Assembly (NCBI RefSeq): GCF_038592905.1
Contig: NZ_CP151943.1
Span: forward strand, 2,802,501 to 2,866,500
Reading direction: 5' to 3'
Origin: Neobacillus sp. FSL H8-0543
GTDB lineage: Bacteria > Bacillota > Bacilli > Bacillales > Cytobacillaceae
DNA length: 64,000 bases
Part shown: one piece after another, positions 10,760 to 24,664 of the stretch
Position numbering within the stretch: position 1 is the first letter of the stretch
How the letters are laid out: the number at the start of each line of letters is the position of its first letter
Translations under genes and position numbers: made by a program
The notes under the pieces: model-generated
What the model was told of the DNA's origin: nothing
Database searches by the model: none
What the model saw: only the letters and a program-made list of their open reading frames with translations

Positions 10760-11785
10760 TTGGCAAATGCATATAAGCAAGCTGGCGTAGATATTGAAGC
10801 CGGTTATGAAGCCGTTTTGAGAATGAAAAAACATGTGAATAAAACAGCTCGAATGGGTGTGATAGGCGGCTTAGGTGGATTTGGGGGTATGTTTGATTTA
10901 TCCTCGCTTAACTTAAAGGAGCCGGTTCTTGTATCGGGCACAGATGGGGTTGGAACGAAACTGATGCTTGCCTTTATGATGGATCGTCATGATACGATTG
11001 GCATCGATGCGGTAGCTATGTGTGTCAATGATATCGTTGTTCAGGGTGCTGAGCCTTTATTCTTTTTAGATTATATTGCTACCGGTAAAGCCAATCCGGA
11101 AAAGATTGAGGCAATTGTCAAAGGAGTTGCAGACGGCTGCGAACAGGCAGGCTGTGCGTTAATCGGCGGGGAAACAGCAGAAATGCCTGGACTCTATGAT
11201 GATCAGGAATACGATCTCGCGGGGTTTTCTGTCGGTGCCTGCGAAAAATCGCAAGTAATTACAGGTGAATCAATCAAATCAGGGGATGTGCTGATTGGCT
11301 TGGCATCAAGTGGAATTCACAGCAATGGCTATTCGCTCGTACGTAAGGTGTTTGAAGACTGGACGCTTACCCAGTATGTAGATGAACTCGGCTGTAGCTT
11401 GGGCGAAGAGTTACTCAAACCAACGAAGATTTATGTGAAACCAATCCTTTCTGCTTTAAAAAAATACCCTATTAAAGGGATGGCCCATATCACTGGCGGC
11501 GGTTTTATTGAGAATATCCCGCGGATGCTTCCTGATGGCTTAGGAGCAGAACTGGATGAAGACCGCTGGATTATTCCACCTGTGTTTCCGTTAATGGCTA
11601 AGGTGGGACAAATTGACTGGCAGGAAATGTATAATATTTTCAATATGGGCATCGGCATGGTTCTTACAGTCGATCAGGAGCATGCTAGTGAAGTGGTTGA
11701 ACATTTTAGACAATCAGGGGAAAGTGCCTTTGAAATCGGGGTCGTTACTGAAAATCAAGGGGTAACCATTGGTGCTGGCCGATGA
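10760..11785 (+). CDS. purM: Phosphoribosylformylglycinamidine cyclo-ligase PurM
   Basis: AIR synthase, 341 aa, which closes the imidazole ring of AIR with ATP. Motifs: [27 protein letters not shown] and [18 protein letters not shown]. It starts at TTG 10760 with GGGGTGAGAAG upstream, 6 nt after purF, and overlaps purN by 4 nt. Confidence 0.97.
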   Translation: MANAYKQAGVDIEAGYEAVLRMKKHVNKTARMGVIGGLGGFGGMFDLSSLNLKEPVLVSGTDGVGTKLMLAFMMDRHDTIGIDAVAMCVNDIVVQGAEPLFFLDYIATGKANPEKIEAIVKGVADGCEQAGCALIGGETAEMPGLYDDQEYDLAGFSVGACEKSQVITGESIKSGDVLIGLASSGIHSNGYSLVRKVFEDWTLTQYVDELGCSLGEELLKPTKIYVKPILSALKKYPIKGMAHITGGGFIENIPRMLPDGLGAELDEDRWIIPPVFPLMAKVGQIDWQEMYNIFNMGIGMVLTVDQEHASEVVEHFRQSGESAFEIGVVTENQGVTIGAGR

Positions 11786-12384
11786 AGAATATTGCTGTAT
11801 TTGCTTCAGGAAACGGAAGTAATTTTAAAGCGATTATTGATGCGGTTCAAAGTGGAGAACTTGAAGCTACTATCGCACTCTTAATTTGTGACAAACCAGG
11901 TGCTTATGCCATTGAACGGGCGAATGCAGCTGGAATTCCCACGTTTATATTCAACCCAAGAGATTATCAGCTTAAAGAAGACTATGAAAAAAAAATTTTG
12001 CACAAATTAACAAAAGTTGGCGCTGAATTACTTGTCCTTGCCGGATATATGCGCTTAATTGGACCGACATTGTTAACGGAATTTCAGGGGCGAATTGTGA
12101 ATATTCATCCATCGTTACTGCCATCGTTTCCTGGTAAAGATGCTATTGGTCAAGCACTGGCTGCTGGAGCAAAAGAGAGTGGGGTTACGATTCATTTTGT
12201 TGATGAAGGAATGGATACGGGACCAATCATTGTTCAAGAGAGTGTCTCGATTGATGAAAATGAAACAAAAAAAAGCCTGCAGAGAAAAATTCAAACGATT
12301 GAACATAGACTTTATCCATCAATGTTAAATACGCTATTAGCGAGAGGGGAAATTACCAGTGACAAAAAAGCGCGCACTTATTAG
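11782..12384 (+). CDS. purN: Phosphoribosylglycinamide formyltransferase PurN
   Basis: GAR transformylase, 200 aa, using 10-formyltetrahydrofolate. It has [15 protein letters not shown] at the N-terminus, the catalytic Asn/His in [14 protein letters not shown] (near 105-118) and the catalytic Asp in [11 protein letters not shown]. It is a few residues longer than B. subtilis PurN at the C-terminus. It overlaps purM by 4 nt and purH by 26 nt. Confidence 0.97.
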   Translation: MKNIAVFASGNGSNFKAIIDAVQSGELEATIALLICDKPGAYAIERANAAGIPTFIFNPRDYQLKEDYEKKILHKLTKVGAELLVLAGYMRLIGPTLLTEFQGRIVNIHPSLLPSFPGKDAIGQALAAGAKESGVTIHFVDEGMDTGPIIVQESVSIDENETKKSLQRKIQTIEHRLYPSMLNTLLARGEITSDKKARTY

Positions 12385-13897
12385 CGTTTCAGATAAAAGT
12401 GGAATCACTGAACTTGCCAGAGAATTAGTTAGTCTTGGCTTTGAACTTATTTCTACCGGCGGTACGAAAAAGGCACTACAAGAGCAGGGAATCCCTGTCC
12501 TTGGTGTTAGTGAGGTAACAGGATTTCCTGAAATTTTAGAAGGTCGGGTGAAAACCTTAAATCCGTTTATTCATGGCGGCATACTTGCTAAACACGATGA
12601 CCAACAACACCAGAATCAGCTTAGCGAACATCAGATTGAGCCTATCCAGTTGGTTTGTGTCAATCTCTATCCCTTCCAGCAAACAATCACAAAGCCAGAT
12701 GTTACGGTGGAGGATGCGATTGAAAATATCGATATTGGCGGACCGACGATGCTTCGTGCGTCGGCTAAAAACCATCAATATGTAACCGTGGTCGTTGACC
12801 CAAAGGATTATCAAACGGTCATAGCGGAATTGAAATTAGAAGGAAAAACAAAACTAGAAACCCGCAGAAAGCTTGCGGCTAAGGTGTTTCGCCATACGGC
12901 GGCCTACGATGCTTTAATTGCTGAGTACATGACAGACCTTGCTGAAGAAGAAAATCCAGAAAAATTAACCGTTACATATGAATTGAAGCAGACGCTTCGT
13001 TATGGAGAGAATCCGCATCAAAAGGCAGCTTTTTATCAGAAACCACTTGGTTCTAAATTTTCTATTGCCAATGCGGAGCAACTGCATGGAAAGGAACTTT
13101 CCTATAATAACATCAATGACGCCGATGCCGCATTACAAATAGTTAAAGAGTTTGATGAACCTGCCGCAGTTGCGGTTAAGCATATGAATCCATGCGGTGT
13201 AGGCATAGGGAAATCCGGATATGAGGCCTTTGAAAAAGCCTTAGCTGCCGACCCTGTTTCGATTTTTGGAGGAATTATTGCCTTTAATAGAGAAGTCGAT
13301 TCCCAATCCGCAGAAAAGCTTCGTGAAATCTTTTTAGAAATCATCATTGCCCCTTCTTTTTCGCAAGAGGCATTAGCAATCTTAACCACGAAAAAGAATC
13401 TTCGCCTATTAACTATTCCATTTAAGGAAGCAGGAAGGGCGGAAATGAAATTAACGACGATCGAGGGCGGCTTATTAGCACAAGAGCAAGATCGCTTCAC
13501 GCTAGAGAATGCTACTATTTCTATTCCTACAAAAAGACAGCCAACGGAGCAAGAGTGGGAGGCATTAAAGTTAGGATGGAAGATTGTAAAACATGTAAAG
13601 TCTAACGCGATTGTTGTTGCGCGTGAAGACATGACGATTGGCATCGGTGCCGGACAAATGAACCGAGTGGGCTCTGCAGATATTGCCCTTAAACAAGCGG
13701 GAGACAAAGCAGAGGGTGCTAGCCTTGCCTCCGATGCCTTCTTCCCAATGGATGATACGGTTGAAGCAGCTGCAAAAGCAGGCATTACCGCAATTATTCA
13801 GCCTGGAGGATCCATTCGAGATGAAGACTCAATTAAAAAGGCTGATGAATATGGAATAGCAATGGTATTTACTAAGGTCAGACATTTTAAACACTAA
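12359..13897 (+). CDS. purH: Bifunctional AICAR transformylase/IMP cyclohydrolase PurH
   Basis: Final two steps to IMP, 512 aa. The N-terminal ~200 residues are the MGS-like IMP cyclohydrolase domain ([28 protein letters not shown]). The rest is the transformylase domain, with [15 protein letters not shown] and [13 protein letters not shown] holding the catalytic Lys-His region. GTG 12359 lies inside the end of purN. Confidence 0.98.
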   Translation: MTKKRALISVSDKSGITELARELVSLGFELISTGGTKKALQEQGIPVLGVSEVTGFPEILEGRVKTLNPFIHGGILAKHDDQQHQNQLSEHQIEPIQLVCVNLYPFQQTITKPDVTVEDAIENIDIGGPTMLRASAKNHQYVTVVVDPKDYQTVIAELKLEGKTKLETRRKLAAKVFRHTAAYDALIAEYMTDLAEEENPEKLTVTYELKQTLRYGENPHQKAAFYQKPLGSKFSIANAEQLHGKELSYNNINDADAALQIVKEFDEPAAVAVKHMNPCGVGIGKSGYEAFEKALAADPVSIFGGIIAFNREVDSQSAEKLREIFLEIIIAPSFSQEALAILTTKKNLRLLTIPFKEAGRAEMKLTTIEGGLLAQEQDRFTLENATISIPTKRQPTEQEWEALKLGWKIVKHVKSNAIVVAREDMTIGIGAGQMNRVGSADIALKQAGDKAEGASLASDAFFPMDDTVEAAAKAGITAIIQPGGSIRDEDSIKKADEYGIAMVFTKVRHFKH

Positions 13898-13919
13898 GCT
13901 GAATAAAAACAGATGTTGA

Positions 13920-15320
<1,401 letters not shown>

Positions 15321-15330
15321 ATAGGCATAG

Positions 15331-15363
15331 AAAAAGGACTGACCCTCAAGGTCAGTCCTTTTA
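15331..15363 (+). terminator. Terminator of the purine operon
   Basis: Twelve-base arms AAAGGACTGACC and GGTCAGTCCTTT with loop CTCAA region, then T-rich sequence. It can also serve the opposing gene at 15380. Confidence 0.92.
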
Positions 15364-15379
15364 ATAAACCGATTTCCAC

Positions 15380-15679
15380 TTAGGATGGGTTATATGGCAG
15401 GATTTGGTCAGCATCTAGTGTTGTCCCATCATCCTCTTGATTTGAGGCTGGAAGAAATTGATCATTCATTTCATCCTTATACTCACGAAAGAGAGCAGTC
15501 ACTGGGCAAAATCGAACAATCCCCTCCGCAACCTTCATTGCCCCGCATAGAGCAATAAATACATAAGACTCTTTCCAAGGGTGCTTCACCATTTTTGCTG
15601 TGCTCCAGGAAAGAATGGTTAACCCAATTGTGATACGAATAAGGGCGTTGAGTATGCCGATATTTTTCGTTACATTCAT
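15380..15679 (-). CDS. DUF2892 (YgaP-like transmembrane) protein
   Basis: A 99-aa protein with two hydrophobic stretches (about residues 12-26 and 39-57) and the pattern NIGILNALIRITIGLTIL typical of DUF2892, plus an acidic C-terminal tail. The family is found alone or attached to rhodanese domains; its role is unknown. ATG 15679 is preferred over GTG 15688 because AAGGAG would touch the GTG. It is divergent from yerA and convergent with purD. Confidence 0.8.
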   Translation of the reverse strand: MNVTKNIGILNALIRITIGLTILSWSTAKMVKHPWKESYVFIALCGAMKVAEGIVRFCPVTALFREYKDEMNDQFLPASNQEDDGTTLDADQILPYNPS

Positions 15680-15812
15680 CTTGTTCACTCCTTCACAAAT
15701 TTTTAACAGTATTTAATACTTCTTTAGTGCTGTAAAGCTTGAAATATGGTAGTATAGAAATAATTAAAAAATGTAAGGGTTTTCTTTACTGATAAATCAA
15801 GCTTTTCATTTC

Positions 15813-15831
15813 AGCGCGTTGGCGCTTTTAC
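15813..15831 (+). other. Small GC-rich hairpin upstream of yerA
   Basis: AGCGC-GTTG-GCGCT followed by TTTT lies in the ~200-bp region between the divergent DUF2892 and yerA genes. It could be a weak terminator or leader hairpin. No known riboswitch motif was seen. Confidence 0.4.
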
Positions 15832-15876
15832 ATTTTCTCATAGTTAGATAGTTTATAAGAAAGGGAGGGATATCGT

Positions 15877-17619
15877 ATGCTGGAACAACGTTACCGATGG
15901 AAAAATAAACACTTACGCATGCATGTCTCCGTTTTAGATGGAAAAACTTCACCGACCATATTATTAAAAAATGCCCTGTATTTAAATCAGACATTTCGCC
16001 AATGGATGAGAGCGAATATTTGGATTTATGAAGATCGGATTGTATATGTTGGCGACAATTTGCCGGCACGAGTAGAGAACTGCGAAATAATTGATTGTAC
16101 AAATGAAATTCTGGTTCCAGGTTATATTGAACCGCATGCACATCCATTTCAATTATATAATCCCCATACTCTAGCTGCTTATGCATCCCAATTTGGTACA
16201 ACGACGTTAATTAATGACAATATGTCCTTGATTATGAATTTGAATAAAAAGGAAGCGTTTTCGTTATTAAAAGACTTGCGTTCCATCCCAACAACCATGT
16301 ATTGGTGGTGCCGCTTTGACCCGCAAACAGAAATTTTGCATGAAGAGGACACATTTTCACACAGCAATATTAAATCTTGGCTTGAGCATGATGCAGTTCT
16401 GCAGGGTGGAGAATTAACCGGCTGGCCCAAATTACTTGATGGCGACGATATGATGCTCCATTGGATTCAAGAAGCAAAGCGGATGCGCAAGAAAATTGAG
16501 GGGCATTTCCCTGGGGCTTCAGAGAAAACGTTAGCAAAGATGATGTTATTAGGTGCGGATAGTGACCATGAGGCAATAACAGGGGAAGAGGTTTATAGTC
16601 GCTTGATGCAAGGGTATATGGTTTCATTACGACATTCGTCTATTCGTCCTGATTTACCGAAGTTACTAGATGATCTGAAAAGGATGGGCATAACGGCATA
16701 TGACCGCTTAATGTTCAATACGGATGGATCCTCTTCTAATTTTTATGAACAAGGAATCAATGATCAAATGATAAGAATTGCGATTGAAAAGGGTGTTCCT
16801 GTCATGGACGCCTACAATATGGCAACAGTAAATATCGCACGCTACTATGGTATTGATCATTTACATGGTAATATCGCAACAGGGCGTGTCGCTAATATTA
16901 ACTTTTTATCCAGCGTTGAAAATCCAACGCCCCATTCCGTTCTTGCAAAAGGAAAATGGGTTAAACGTGATGGGGAGAACATGGACGTTTATCAACCAAT
17001 TAATTGGGATGACTACGGTCTGAAGGCGATGGAGTTGGATTGGAAATTATCAATTGATGATTTACAATTTTCAATGCCCTTTGGGATAAAAATGGAAAAC
17101 TCTGTTATCACAAAGCCTTATTCCATTGCGATTGATGCTTCAGGAGATGAACTTCCTTTTGATCATGACGAATGCTATTTCACCCTTATTGATCGGGAAG
17201 GAAAGTGGCGAATTAATACTCTGTTAAAGGGTTTTGCAACAAAACTATCTGCACTTGCCAGTTCTTTTTCCAATACGGGAGATATTATTTTAATTGGGAA
17301 AAATAAAAATGATATGCTTGCTGCATTCAATAGAATGAAAGAACTTGGCGGTGGAATTGTAATGGTAGAGGATGAACAGATTGTTTGCGAAGTACCATTA
17401 AAACTAGCTGGAATTATGTCAAACCTTCCAGTCGAGGACTTGATGAAGGAAGAGAAAAGGCTGCTTATAGAATTACGCGAACGAGGTTACGTATTTAATG
17501 ATCCAGTCTACAGCTTGTTGTTCTTTTCCTCAACGCATTTACCTTATATTCGAATTACTCAACAGGGAATGTATGATGTTATGAATAAAACGGTACTCTT
17601 TCCGTCGATAATGCGTTAA
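15877..17619 (+). CDS. yerA: Adenine deaminase-like amidohydrolase, YerA family
   Basis: A 580-aa amidohydrolase-superfamily protein with the adenine deaminase C-terminal domain. The metal-binding motif is PGYIEPHAHPFQ (near residue 82), where classical adenine deaminase has PGFIDxHVH. The C-terminal signature is MKELGGGIVMVEDEQ with LKLAGIMSNLPVEDLM. The ATG follows GGGAGGG. In B. subtilis yerA precedes yerB. The true substrate is not certain, because YerA is a divergent paralogue of AdeC. Confidence 0.88.
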   Translation: MLEQRYRWKNKHLRMHVSVLDGKTSPTILLKNALYLNQTFRQWMRANIWIYEDRIVYVGDNLPARVENCEIIDCTNEILVPGYIEPHAHPFQLYNPHTLAAYASQFGTTTLINDNMSLIMNLNKKEAFSLLKDLRSIPTTMYWWCRFDPQTEILHEEDTFSHSNIKSWLEHDAVLQGGELTGWPKLLDGDDMMLHWIQEAKRMRKKIEGHFPGASEKTLAKMMLLGADSDHEAITGEEVYSRLMQGYMVSLRHSSIRPDLPKLLDDLKRMGITAYDRLMFNTDGSSSNFYEQGINDQMIRIAIEKGVPVMDAYNMATVNIARYYGIDHLHGNIATGRVANINFLSSVENPTPHSVLAKGKWVKRDGENMDVYQPINWDDYGLKAMELDWKLSIDDLQFSMPFGIKMENSVITKPYSIAIDASGDELPFDHDECYFTLIDREGKWRINTLLKGFATKLSALASSFSNTGDIILIGKNKNDMLAAFNRMKELGGGIVMVEDEQIVCEVPLKLAGIMSNLPVEDLMKEEKRLLIELRERGYVFNDPVYSLLFFSSTHLPYIRITQQGMYDVMNKTVLFPSIMR

Positions 17620-17695
17620 AATATAACAGTGGAAAAGGTTAACAGTGAATTGTTATGACACCGTGGATTTTGAGTAGATAGGAGTGTTCATAAAG

Positions 17696-18733
17696 ATGAA
17701 AAAATGGGCTGTTGCAGTAACAGCAACTCTTTTGCTGCTTTCTGGCTGCAGTGACAAAGAAAAAGCTGCTAAACCTGAAAAAAAGGCAGAAGAGGTTGAA
17801 AAAGAAGTAGAGGGAAATATCAAACCATACAGCTTTCCGCTTACTGGTATTGCCTCTGAGACAGAAACAGATGGCAGAGCAATTGCTGTGATGATTAATA
17901 ATCATCCAAAAGCAAGACCGCAATCTGGCTTGGATAAGGCGGACATCGTTTATGAGATTCTTGCAGAAGGAGATATTACCCGTTTCCTTGCAATTTTCCA
18001 AAGTGAAATGCCGTCAACTATCGGACCTATTAGAAGTGCAAGGGACTATTATATTGAACTTGCAAAAGGGTTTAATGCATTATTTCTAGCCCACGGATAC
18101 AGTCCGGAAGCAAAAAAAATGCTAGAGCAAGGCTATGTGGATAATCTTAATGGAATTGTTTATGATGGCACCCTTTTTCAAAGAGTAGACTTCCGAGTTG
18201 CGCCACATAACTCCTATATTACGTATAAGAATATTTTAAAAGGGGCAGAGCAAAAAAGTTATTCAATGGATGAAAATCCAACAGCACTTACCTTTCTTAC
18301 AGAAGAAGAAAGTAACAATGTTGCAGGTGATGAGGCGAAATCTGTGATGATTTCCTATTCTTCAAGTACCATATCCGATTCGAGTTTTGAATTTGATTCT
18401 TCCCTTGGAAAATATAAGCGATTCTCAGGAGGAGAACAAACAATTGATTTAGAATCGAAAGAACCCATTCTGCTAGATAACCTATTTATTGTCGAAGCAA
18501 AACATCAGGTAGTTGATTCTGACGGTCGTAAGGAAATTGACCTGATGTCAGGAGGAAATGGCTACTTGCTACAAATGGGGAAGGTAATGGAAGTGGAATG
18601 GAAAAATGAGAATGGGGTCATCGTTCCTGTAAAAAATGGTGAATTGGTTTCTTTTAAACAAGGAAAGACGTGGGTAAATGTTGTACCAACAAACCCAGGG
18701 CTACAAAATAGTATTTCATTTAATCTGAACTAA
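17696..18733 (+). CDS. yerB: DUF3048 lipoprotein, YerB-like
   Basis: A 345-aa predicted lipoprotein. The signal peptide has the lipobox LLSGC at about residues 14-18, followed by a charged Lys/Glu linker. The globular part has DUF3048 features: VMINNHPKARPQSGLDKAD and GPIRSARDYYIELAKG. It sits on the outer face of the membrane; its function is unknown. ATG 17696 is chosen because GTG 17684 abuts AGGA and would add residues before the signal peptide. Confidence 0.9.
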   Translation: MKKWAVAVTATLLLLSGCSDKEKAAKPEKKAEEVEKEVEGNIKPYSFPLTGIASETETDGRAIAVMINNHPKARPQSGLDKADIVYEILAEGDITRFLAIFQSEMPSTIGPIRSARDYYIELAKGFNALFLAHGYSPEAKKMLEQGYVDNLNGIVYDGTLFQRVDFRVAPHNSYITYKNILKGAEQKSYSMDENPTALTFLTEEESNNVAGDEAKSVMISYSSSTISDSSFEFDSSLGKYKRFSGGEQTIDLESKEPILLDNLFIVEAKHQVVDSDGRKEIDLMSGGNGYLLQMGKVMEVEWKNENGVIVPVKNGELVSFKQGKTWVNVVPTNPGLQNSISFNLN

Positions 18734-18758
18734 TATATATATTAAAGGGGTAGAAACG

Positions 18759-19073
18759 ATGCAAATTGATAAACTACGGGGGAAAGAGCTGGATCAACTT
18801 TTTAAAGCTGTGCTTTCCTTAAAGGATTTAGATGAATGCTACCGCTTCTTTGACGACTTGTGCACAATTAATGAGATTCAATCATTATCACAACGGTTGG
18901 ATGTAGCGCGAATGCTTCGCGAAGGAAATACCTATCATAAAATTGAAGCAGAAACAGGTGCAAGCACGGCAACGATTTCACGGGTGAAACGTTGTTTGAA
19001 TTTTGGAAATGATACGTATGAAATGGTACTTGCTCGGGTTAAAGAGGAAAACAGCACAACGGCTGAGGAATAA
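18759..19073 (+). CDS. yerC: TrpR-like DNA-binding protein YerC/YecD
   Basis: A 104-aa protein of the TrpR/YerC/YecD family. The helix-turn-helix is at about residues 55-75 (RLDVARMLREGNTYHKIEAE then TGASTATISRVKRCL). It has no known ligand. It is followed by a strong terminator. Confidence 0.93.
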   Translation: MQIDKLRGKELDQLFKAVLSLKDLDECYRFFDDLCTINEIQSLSQRLDVARMLREGNTYHKIEAETGASTATISRVKRCLNFGNDTYEMVLARVKEENSTTAEE

Positions 19074-19077
19074 AAAT

Positions 19078-19114
19078 GGAAAACCGAAGAGAAAACTCTT
19101 CGGTTTTCTTTTTT
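19078..19114 (+). terminator. Terminator after yerC
   Basis: Perfect arms AAAACCGAAGAG and CTCTTCGGTTTT with loop AAAA, then a T-run. Confidence 0.95.
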
Positions 19115-19175
19115 AATAGAACCGGCTAATGCTATAATGGTGTGATGGAATACCGAATGTGGGAGGATTTTTTCG

Positions 19176-19859
19176 ATGTACGATTATCGCGAGTGGCGCC
19201 ATGTGTTTAAACTCGATCCAAATAAAGAGATATCAGATGAACAATTAGAAAAGGTATGTGAATCTGGGACGGACGCGGTCATTGTTGGAGGAACGGATGG
19301 GGTAACTCTTGAAAATGTTCTAGATCTAATGGCAAGAATACGTCGGTTCACGATTCCGTGTGTCCTAGAAGTTTCAGGAATTGAAACAATTACCCCTGGA
19401 TTTGACCTCTATTTTATTCCAACCATATTAAACAGTAGCGATGCCAAGTGGATTACTGGACTGCATCATCAGGCCGTTAAAGAATTTGGCGAAATCATTG
19501 ATTGGGATGAGTTAATACTTGAAGGCTACTGCATAATAAATGAAGACTGCAAAGCGGCAAAACTGACGAAAGCTAAAACAGATGTAACAGCCGATGATGT
19601 GAAGGCATATGCGATGATGGCAGAAAAGATGTTTCAACTACCAATTTTTTACCTTGAATATAGCGGTAAATATGGCGATCCAGATTTAGTAGCAGATGTA
19701 AAAAAAGTACTCAAAAATACCATCCTTTTTTATGGCGGCGGAATTTCTACAGTTGAACAAGCAGCGGAAATGGCCAAGCATGCAAACGTCATAGTCGTCG
19801 GCAACGCTATTTATGAGAATTTTGATCAGGCGCTAGCTACGGTAAAAAGTGTAAAATAG
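19176..19859 (+). CDS. pcrB: Heptaprenylglyceryl phosphate synthase PcrB
   Basis: TIM-barrel prenyltransferase of 227 aa. It transfers a heptaprenyl group to sn-glycerol-1-phosphate, a step to archaeal-type ether lipids in Bacillales. Motifs: [11 protein letters not shown] near residue 35, [11 protein letters not shown] near 168 and [11 protein letters not shown] near 190. It lies directly before pcrA. Confidence 0.96.
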   Translation: MYDYREWRHVFKLDPNKEISDEQLEKVCESGTDAVIVGGTDGVTLENVLDLMARIRRFTIPCVLEVSGIETITPGFDLYFIPTILNSSDAKWITGLHHQAVKEFGEIIDWDELILEGYCIINEDCKAAKLTKAKTDVTADDVKAYAMMAEKMFQLPIFYLEYSGKYGDPDLVADVKKVLKNTILFYGGGISTVEQAAEMAKHANVIVVGNAIYENFDQALATVKSVK

Positions 19860-19923
19860 TATTTGCTAGAAATGGTAAAGAACGATAAAATAAGAACAAA
19901 TGTTTGATATGGCGGTGAAGGAA

Positions 19924-22188
19924 ATGCAATATTTATCAGATAAGCTTATTAATGGATTAAATCCTGAACAGCAAAGTGCAGTAAAAGCAACAGATGGGCC
20001 ACTCTTGCTGATGGCAGGTGCCGGAAGTGGTAAAACAAGAGTCTTAACGCATCGTATTGCCTACTTAATAGTTGAAAAACGAGTGAATCCTTACAATATT
20101 TTAGCGATTACTTTTACAAATAAAGCAGCAAGAGAAATGAAGGAAAGAATCAGAACGATTATGGGCGGGGCTGCCGACGAAATCTGGATATCCACTTTTC
20201 ACTCCATGTGTGTCAGGATCTTACGCAGAGATATTGACAGGATGGGCTTTAACCGTAATTTTACGATATTAGATACTACGGACCAACAATCGGTGATTAA
20301 AGGAATCCTCAAGGACAAAAACATTGACCCGAAGAAATTCGATCCGCGGGCAATCCTTGGCTCCATCAGCTCAGCAAAAAATGAATTAATTGACCCAGAG
20401 GAATACGCAAAAACCGCTGGCGACTATTTCTATCAAGTGGTTAGTGATGTATATACAGAATATCAAAAACGTCTGCGTAAAAATCAAGCACTCGATTTTG
20501 ATGACTTGATCATGAAGACGATTCAATTATTTACGCGTGTTCCAGACGTGTTGGATTATTACCAGCGTAAGTTTCAATATATCCATGTCGATGAGTATCA
20601 GGACACCAATAAAGCACAGTATATGCTAGTTAAATTTCTGGCGAATCGTTTTAAAAACCTTTGTGTTGTAGGGGATTCCGATCAATCGATCTATCGATGG
20701 AGAGGAGCGGATATTGCAAACATCCTTTCCTTTGAAAAAGACTATCCAGATGCAAAAGTTATTCTCCTCGAGCAAAACTACCGTTCAACAAAGCGAATAC
20801 TCTTAGCAGCAAACAAGGTAATTGAAAATAACCGGACTCGGAAGGCTAAGAATCTTTGGACAGAGAACCCCGAAGGAAATAAACTTGTCTACTATCGTGC
20901 GGACAGTGAGCAGGGGGAAGCACAATTTGTTGCTGGAAAGATTAAAGAGTTAACTCGTGATAACAAGTACAAGTTTGCAGACATTGCTATTCTTTACCGC
21001 ACAAATGCGCAATCGCGTGTAATGGAGGAAGTATTACTAAAATCCAACATCGAATACAGCATAGTCGGCGGTACAAAGTTCTATGACAGAAAAGAAATCA
21101 AAGATATGCTCGCCTATTTGCGCTTAATCTCTAATCCTGATGATGACATTAGTTTAAGACGTATCATTAACGTGCCAAAACGGGGAATCGGTTCAACCTC
21201 AATTGATAAAATGGCCGATTTTGCCGCAATACACGATATTTCTATCTATCAGGCTCTTTCGAGTGTGGAATTAATGGGGTTGAGCCCGAAAATCACAAAA
21301 GCAGCCAGAGAGTTCCATGAATTAATCAGTAAATATACACAAATGCAAGAATTCCTATCGGTAACAGAGTTGGTTGAAGAAGTTCTTGAGAAATCCGGTT
21401 ATCGTGAAATGCTGAAGTTGGAAAAATCATTAGAAGCACAAAGTCGCCTGGAGAACCTTGATGAATTATTATCTGTTACAAAAAGCTTTGAGGAATCAAG
21501 TGAGGATAAGAGCTTGGTTGCATTTTTAACAGATTTAGCTCTTGTAGCCGATATTGATTCGATGGATGATGACGGAGAAAAGGCAGATTCCATAGTCCTG
21601 ATGACCTTGCACTCGGCAAAAGGGCTAGAATTTCCGGTTGTATTCTTAATTGGATTAGAAGAAGGCGTATTCCCTCATAGCCGCTCACTGATGGAAGAAG
21701 CGGAAATGGAAGAGGAACGCAGGCTAGCTTACGTAGGCATCACAAGAGCAGAGCAAACTCTTTTTATTACGAATGCACAAATGAGAACATTATATGGAAG
21801 AACCAGCATGAACCCCGCATCACGATTTATTAGTGAAATACCCGAAGACCTTATTGAGGGCGTTGAAAAACCAGAAAGAATCAACACTCCCTTTGGCGCA
21901 GGAAGGGCCTCTTTTGGTCGATCAGGGAGCAGTAGCCTAGGTTCTGGGGGAAGTTCGTTTGGAACGCCTGCTCCTAGAAAACCAGTTATGAGACCAGTTG
22001 CTGCCGTATCGGGAGCAGAGGGAATGGGCTGGAAGGTTGGAGATAAAGCTGAGCACGGAAAATGGGGCATTGGCACGGTGGTAAGCGTTAAAGGCGAAGG
22101 AGAAGGAACGGAATTAGATATTGCATTCCCGAGTCCTACCGGAATCAAGCGCCTACTTGCTAAATTTGCTCCAATAAAAAAAGCATAA
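19924..22188 (+). CDS. pcrA: ATP-dependent DNA helicase PcrA
   Basis: Superfamily 1A 3'-5' helicase, 754 aa. It has Walker [10 protein letters not shown] near residue 33, Walker B DEYQDTN, motif [17 protein letters not shown], motif [13 protein letters not shown], motif [15 protein letters not shown] and motif [14 protein letters not shown]. The C-terminal [18 protein letters not shown] is the Tudor-like domain that binds RNA polymerase. ATG 19924 gives the conserved N-terminus [17 protein letters not shown]; an upstream ATG at 19900 has no ribosome binding site. Confidence 0.97.
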   Translation: MQYLSDKLINGLNPEQQSAVKATDGPLLLMAGAGSGKTRVLTHRIAYLIVEKRVNPYNILAITFTNKAAREMKERIRTIMGGAADEIWISTFHSMCVRILRRDIDRMGFNRNFTILDTTDQQSVIKGILKDKNIDPKKFDPRAILGSISSAKNELIDPEEYAKTAGDYFYQVVSDVYTEYQKRLRKNQALDFDDLIMKTIQLFTRVPDVLDYYQRKFQYIHVDEYQDTNKAQYMLVKFLANRFKNLCVVGDSDQSIYRWRGADIANILSFEKDYPDAKVILLEQNYRSTKRILLAANKVIENNRTRKAKNLWTENPEGNKLVYYRADSEQGEAQFVAGKIKELTRDNKYKFADIAILYRTNAQSRVMEEVLLKSNIEYSIVGGTKFYDRKEIKDMLAYLRLISNPDDDISLRRIINVPKRGIGSTSIDKMADFAAIHDISIYQALSSVELMGLSPKITKAAREFHELISKYTQMQEFLSVTELVEEVLEKSGYREMLKLEKSLEAQSRLENLDELLSVTKSFEESSEDKSLVAFLTDLALVADIDSMDDDGEKADSIVLMTLHSAKGLEFPVVFLIGLEEGVFPHSRSLMEEAEMEEERRLAYVGITRAEQTLFITNAQMRTLYGRTSMNPASRFISEIPEDLIEGVEKPERINTPFGAGRASFGRSGSSSLGSGGSSFGTPAPRKPVMRPVAAVSGAEGMGWKVGDKAEHGKWGIGTVVSVKGEGEGTELDIAFPSPTGIKRLLAKFAPIKKA

Positions 22189-22200
22189 GTTAGACTCTTT

Positions 22201-22236
22201 TTAGGGCATTGAACAAGTGTTTGATGCCCTAATAAA
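22201..22236. other. Inverted repeat after pcrA
   Basis: AGGGCAT and ATGCCCT are separated by ~14 nt. The downstream side is A-rich, not T-rich, so this is a weak terminator candidate at best. It lies between pcrA and the dispersed repeat. Confidence 0.4.
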
Positions 22237-22241
22237 AGGGC

Positions 22242-22402
22242 ACTGTTAAAGGTTATTGTTGATTTAACTATGTTGATTGGAGCGGAAGGCACGAGACTCC
22301 TGCGGGAGTACGGGGCTGGGGAGACCCCACAGGCGCTTAAGCGCCGAGGAGGCTCCCCGGCACGCCCGCGGAAAGCGAAGTGCCTGGAGCGGAAATCAAC
22401 AT
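22242..22402. repeat. Dispersed imperfect palindrome (full copy), between pcrA and ligA
   Basis: The core at 22271-22402 starts GTTGATTGGAGCGGAAGGC and ends GCGGAAATCAAC. It contains internal hairpins such as GGCGCTTAAGCGCC and paired GGGGAG/CTCCCC segments. About 30 bp on its left (CTGTTAAAGGTTATTGTTG) is shared with the copy at 50225, so the unit may extend that far. No coding frame fits. It looks like a non-autonomous repeat of the type scattered through Bacillaceae genomes. Confidence 0.8.
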
Positions 22403-22411
22403 CCAAGTTAA

Positions 22412-24463
<2,052 letters not shown>

Positions 24464-24664
24464 GCACTTTTCGTAAAGATTGTTATAAAAACCTTAAAGC
24501 CGGTTTTTACGTTGATATAGCTATATAGTACTTTGAATAAAGTTTGCAAGCTCTTTTCTCTAATGTACTTAGTTTTAAATAGTTGAAAATAGCTTAAAAT
24601 ATATTATTCTGATCTAAATAGCAACAATGTTTGAGAAAAGAGCCATAAATAAGAGGTGTTAGTT

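Noticed and set aside
13102-13785. Long minus-strand frame (227 codons) opposite purH
   Set aside because: It is a shadow of the purH reading frame in biased codon use; no ribosome binding site and no family resemblance.
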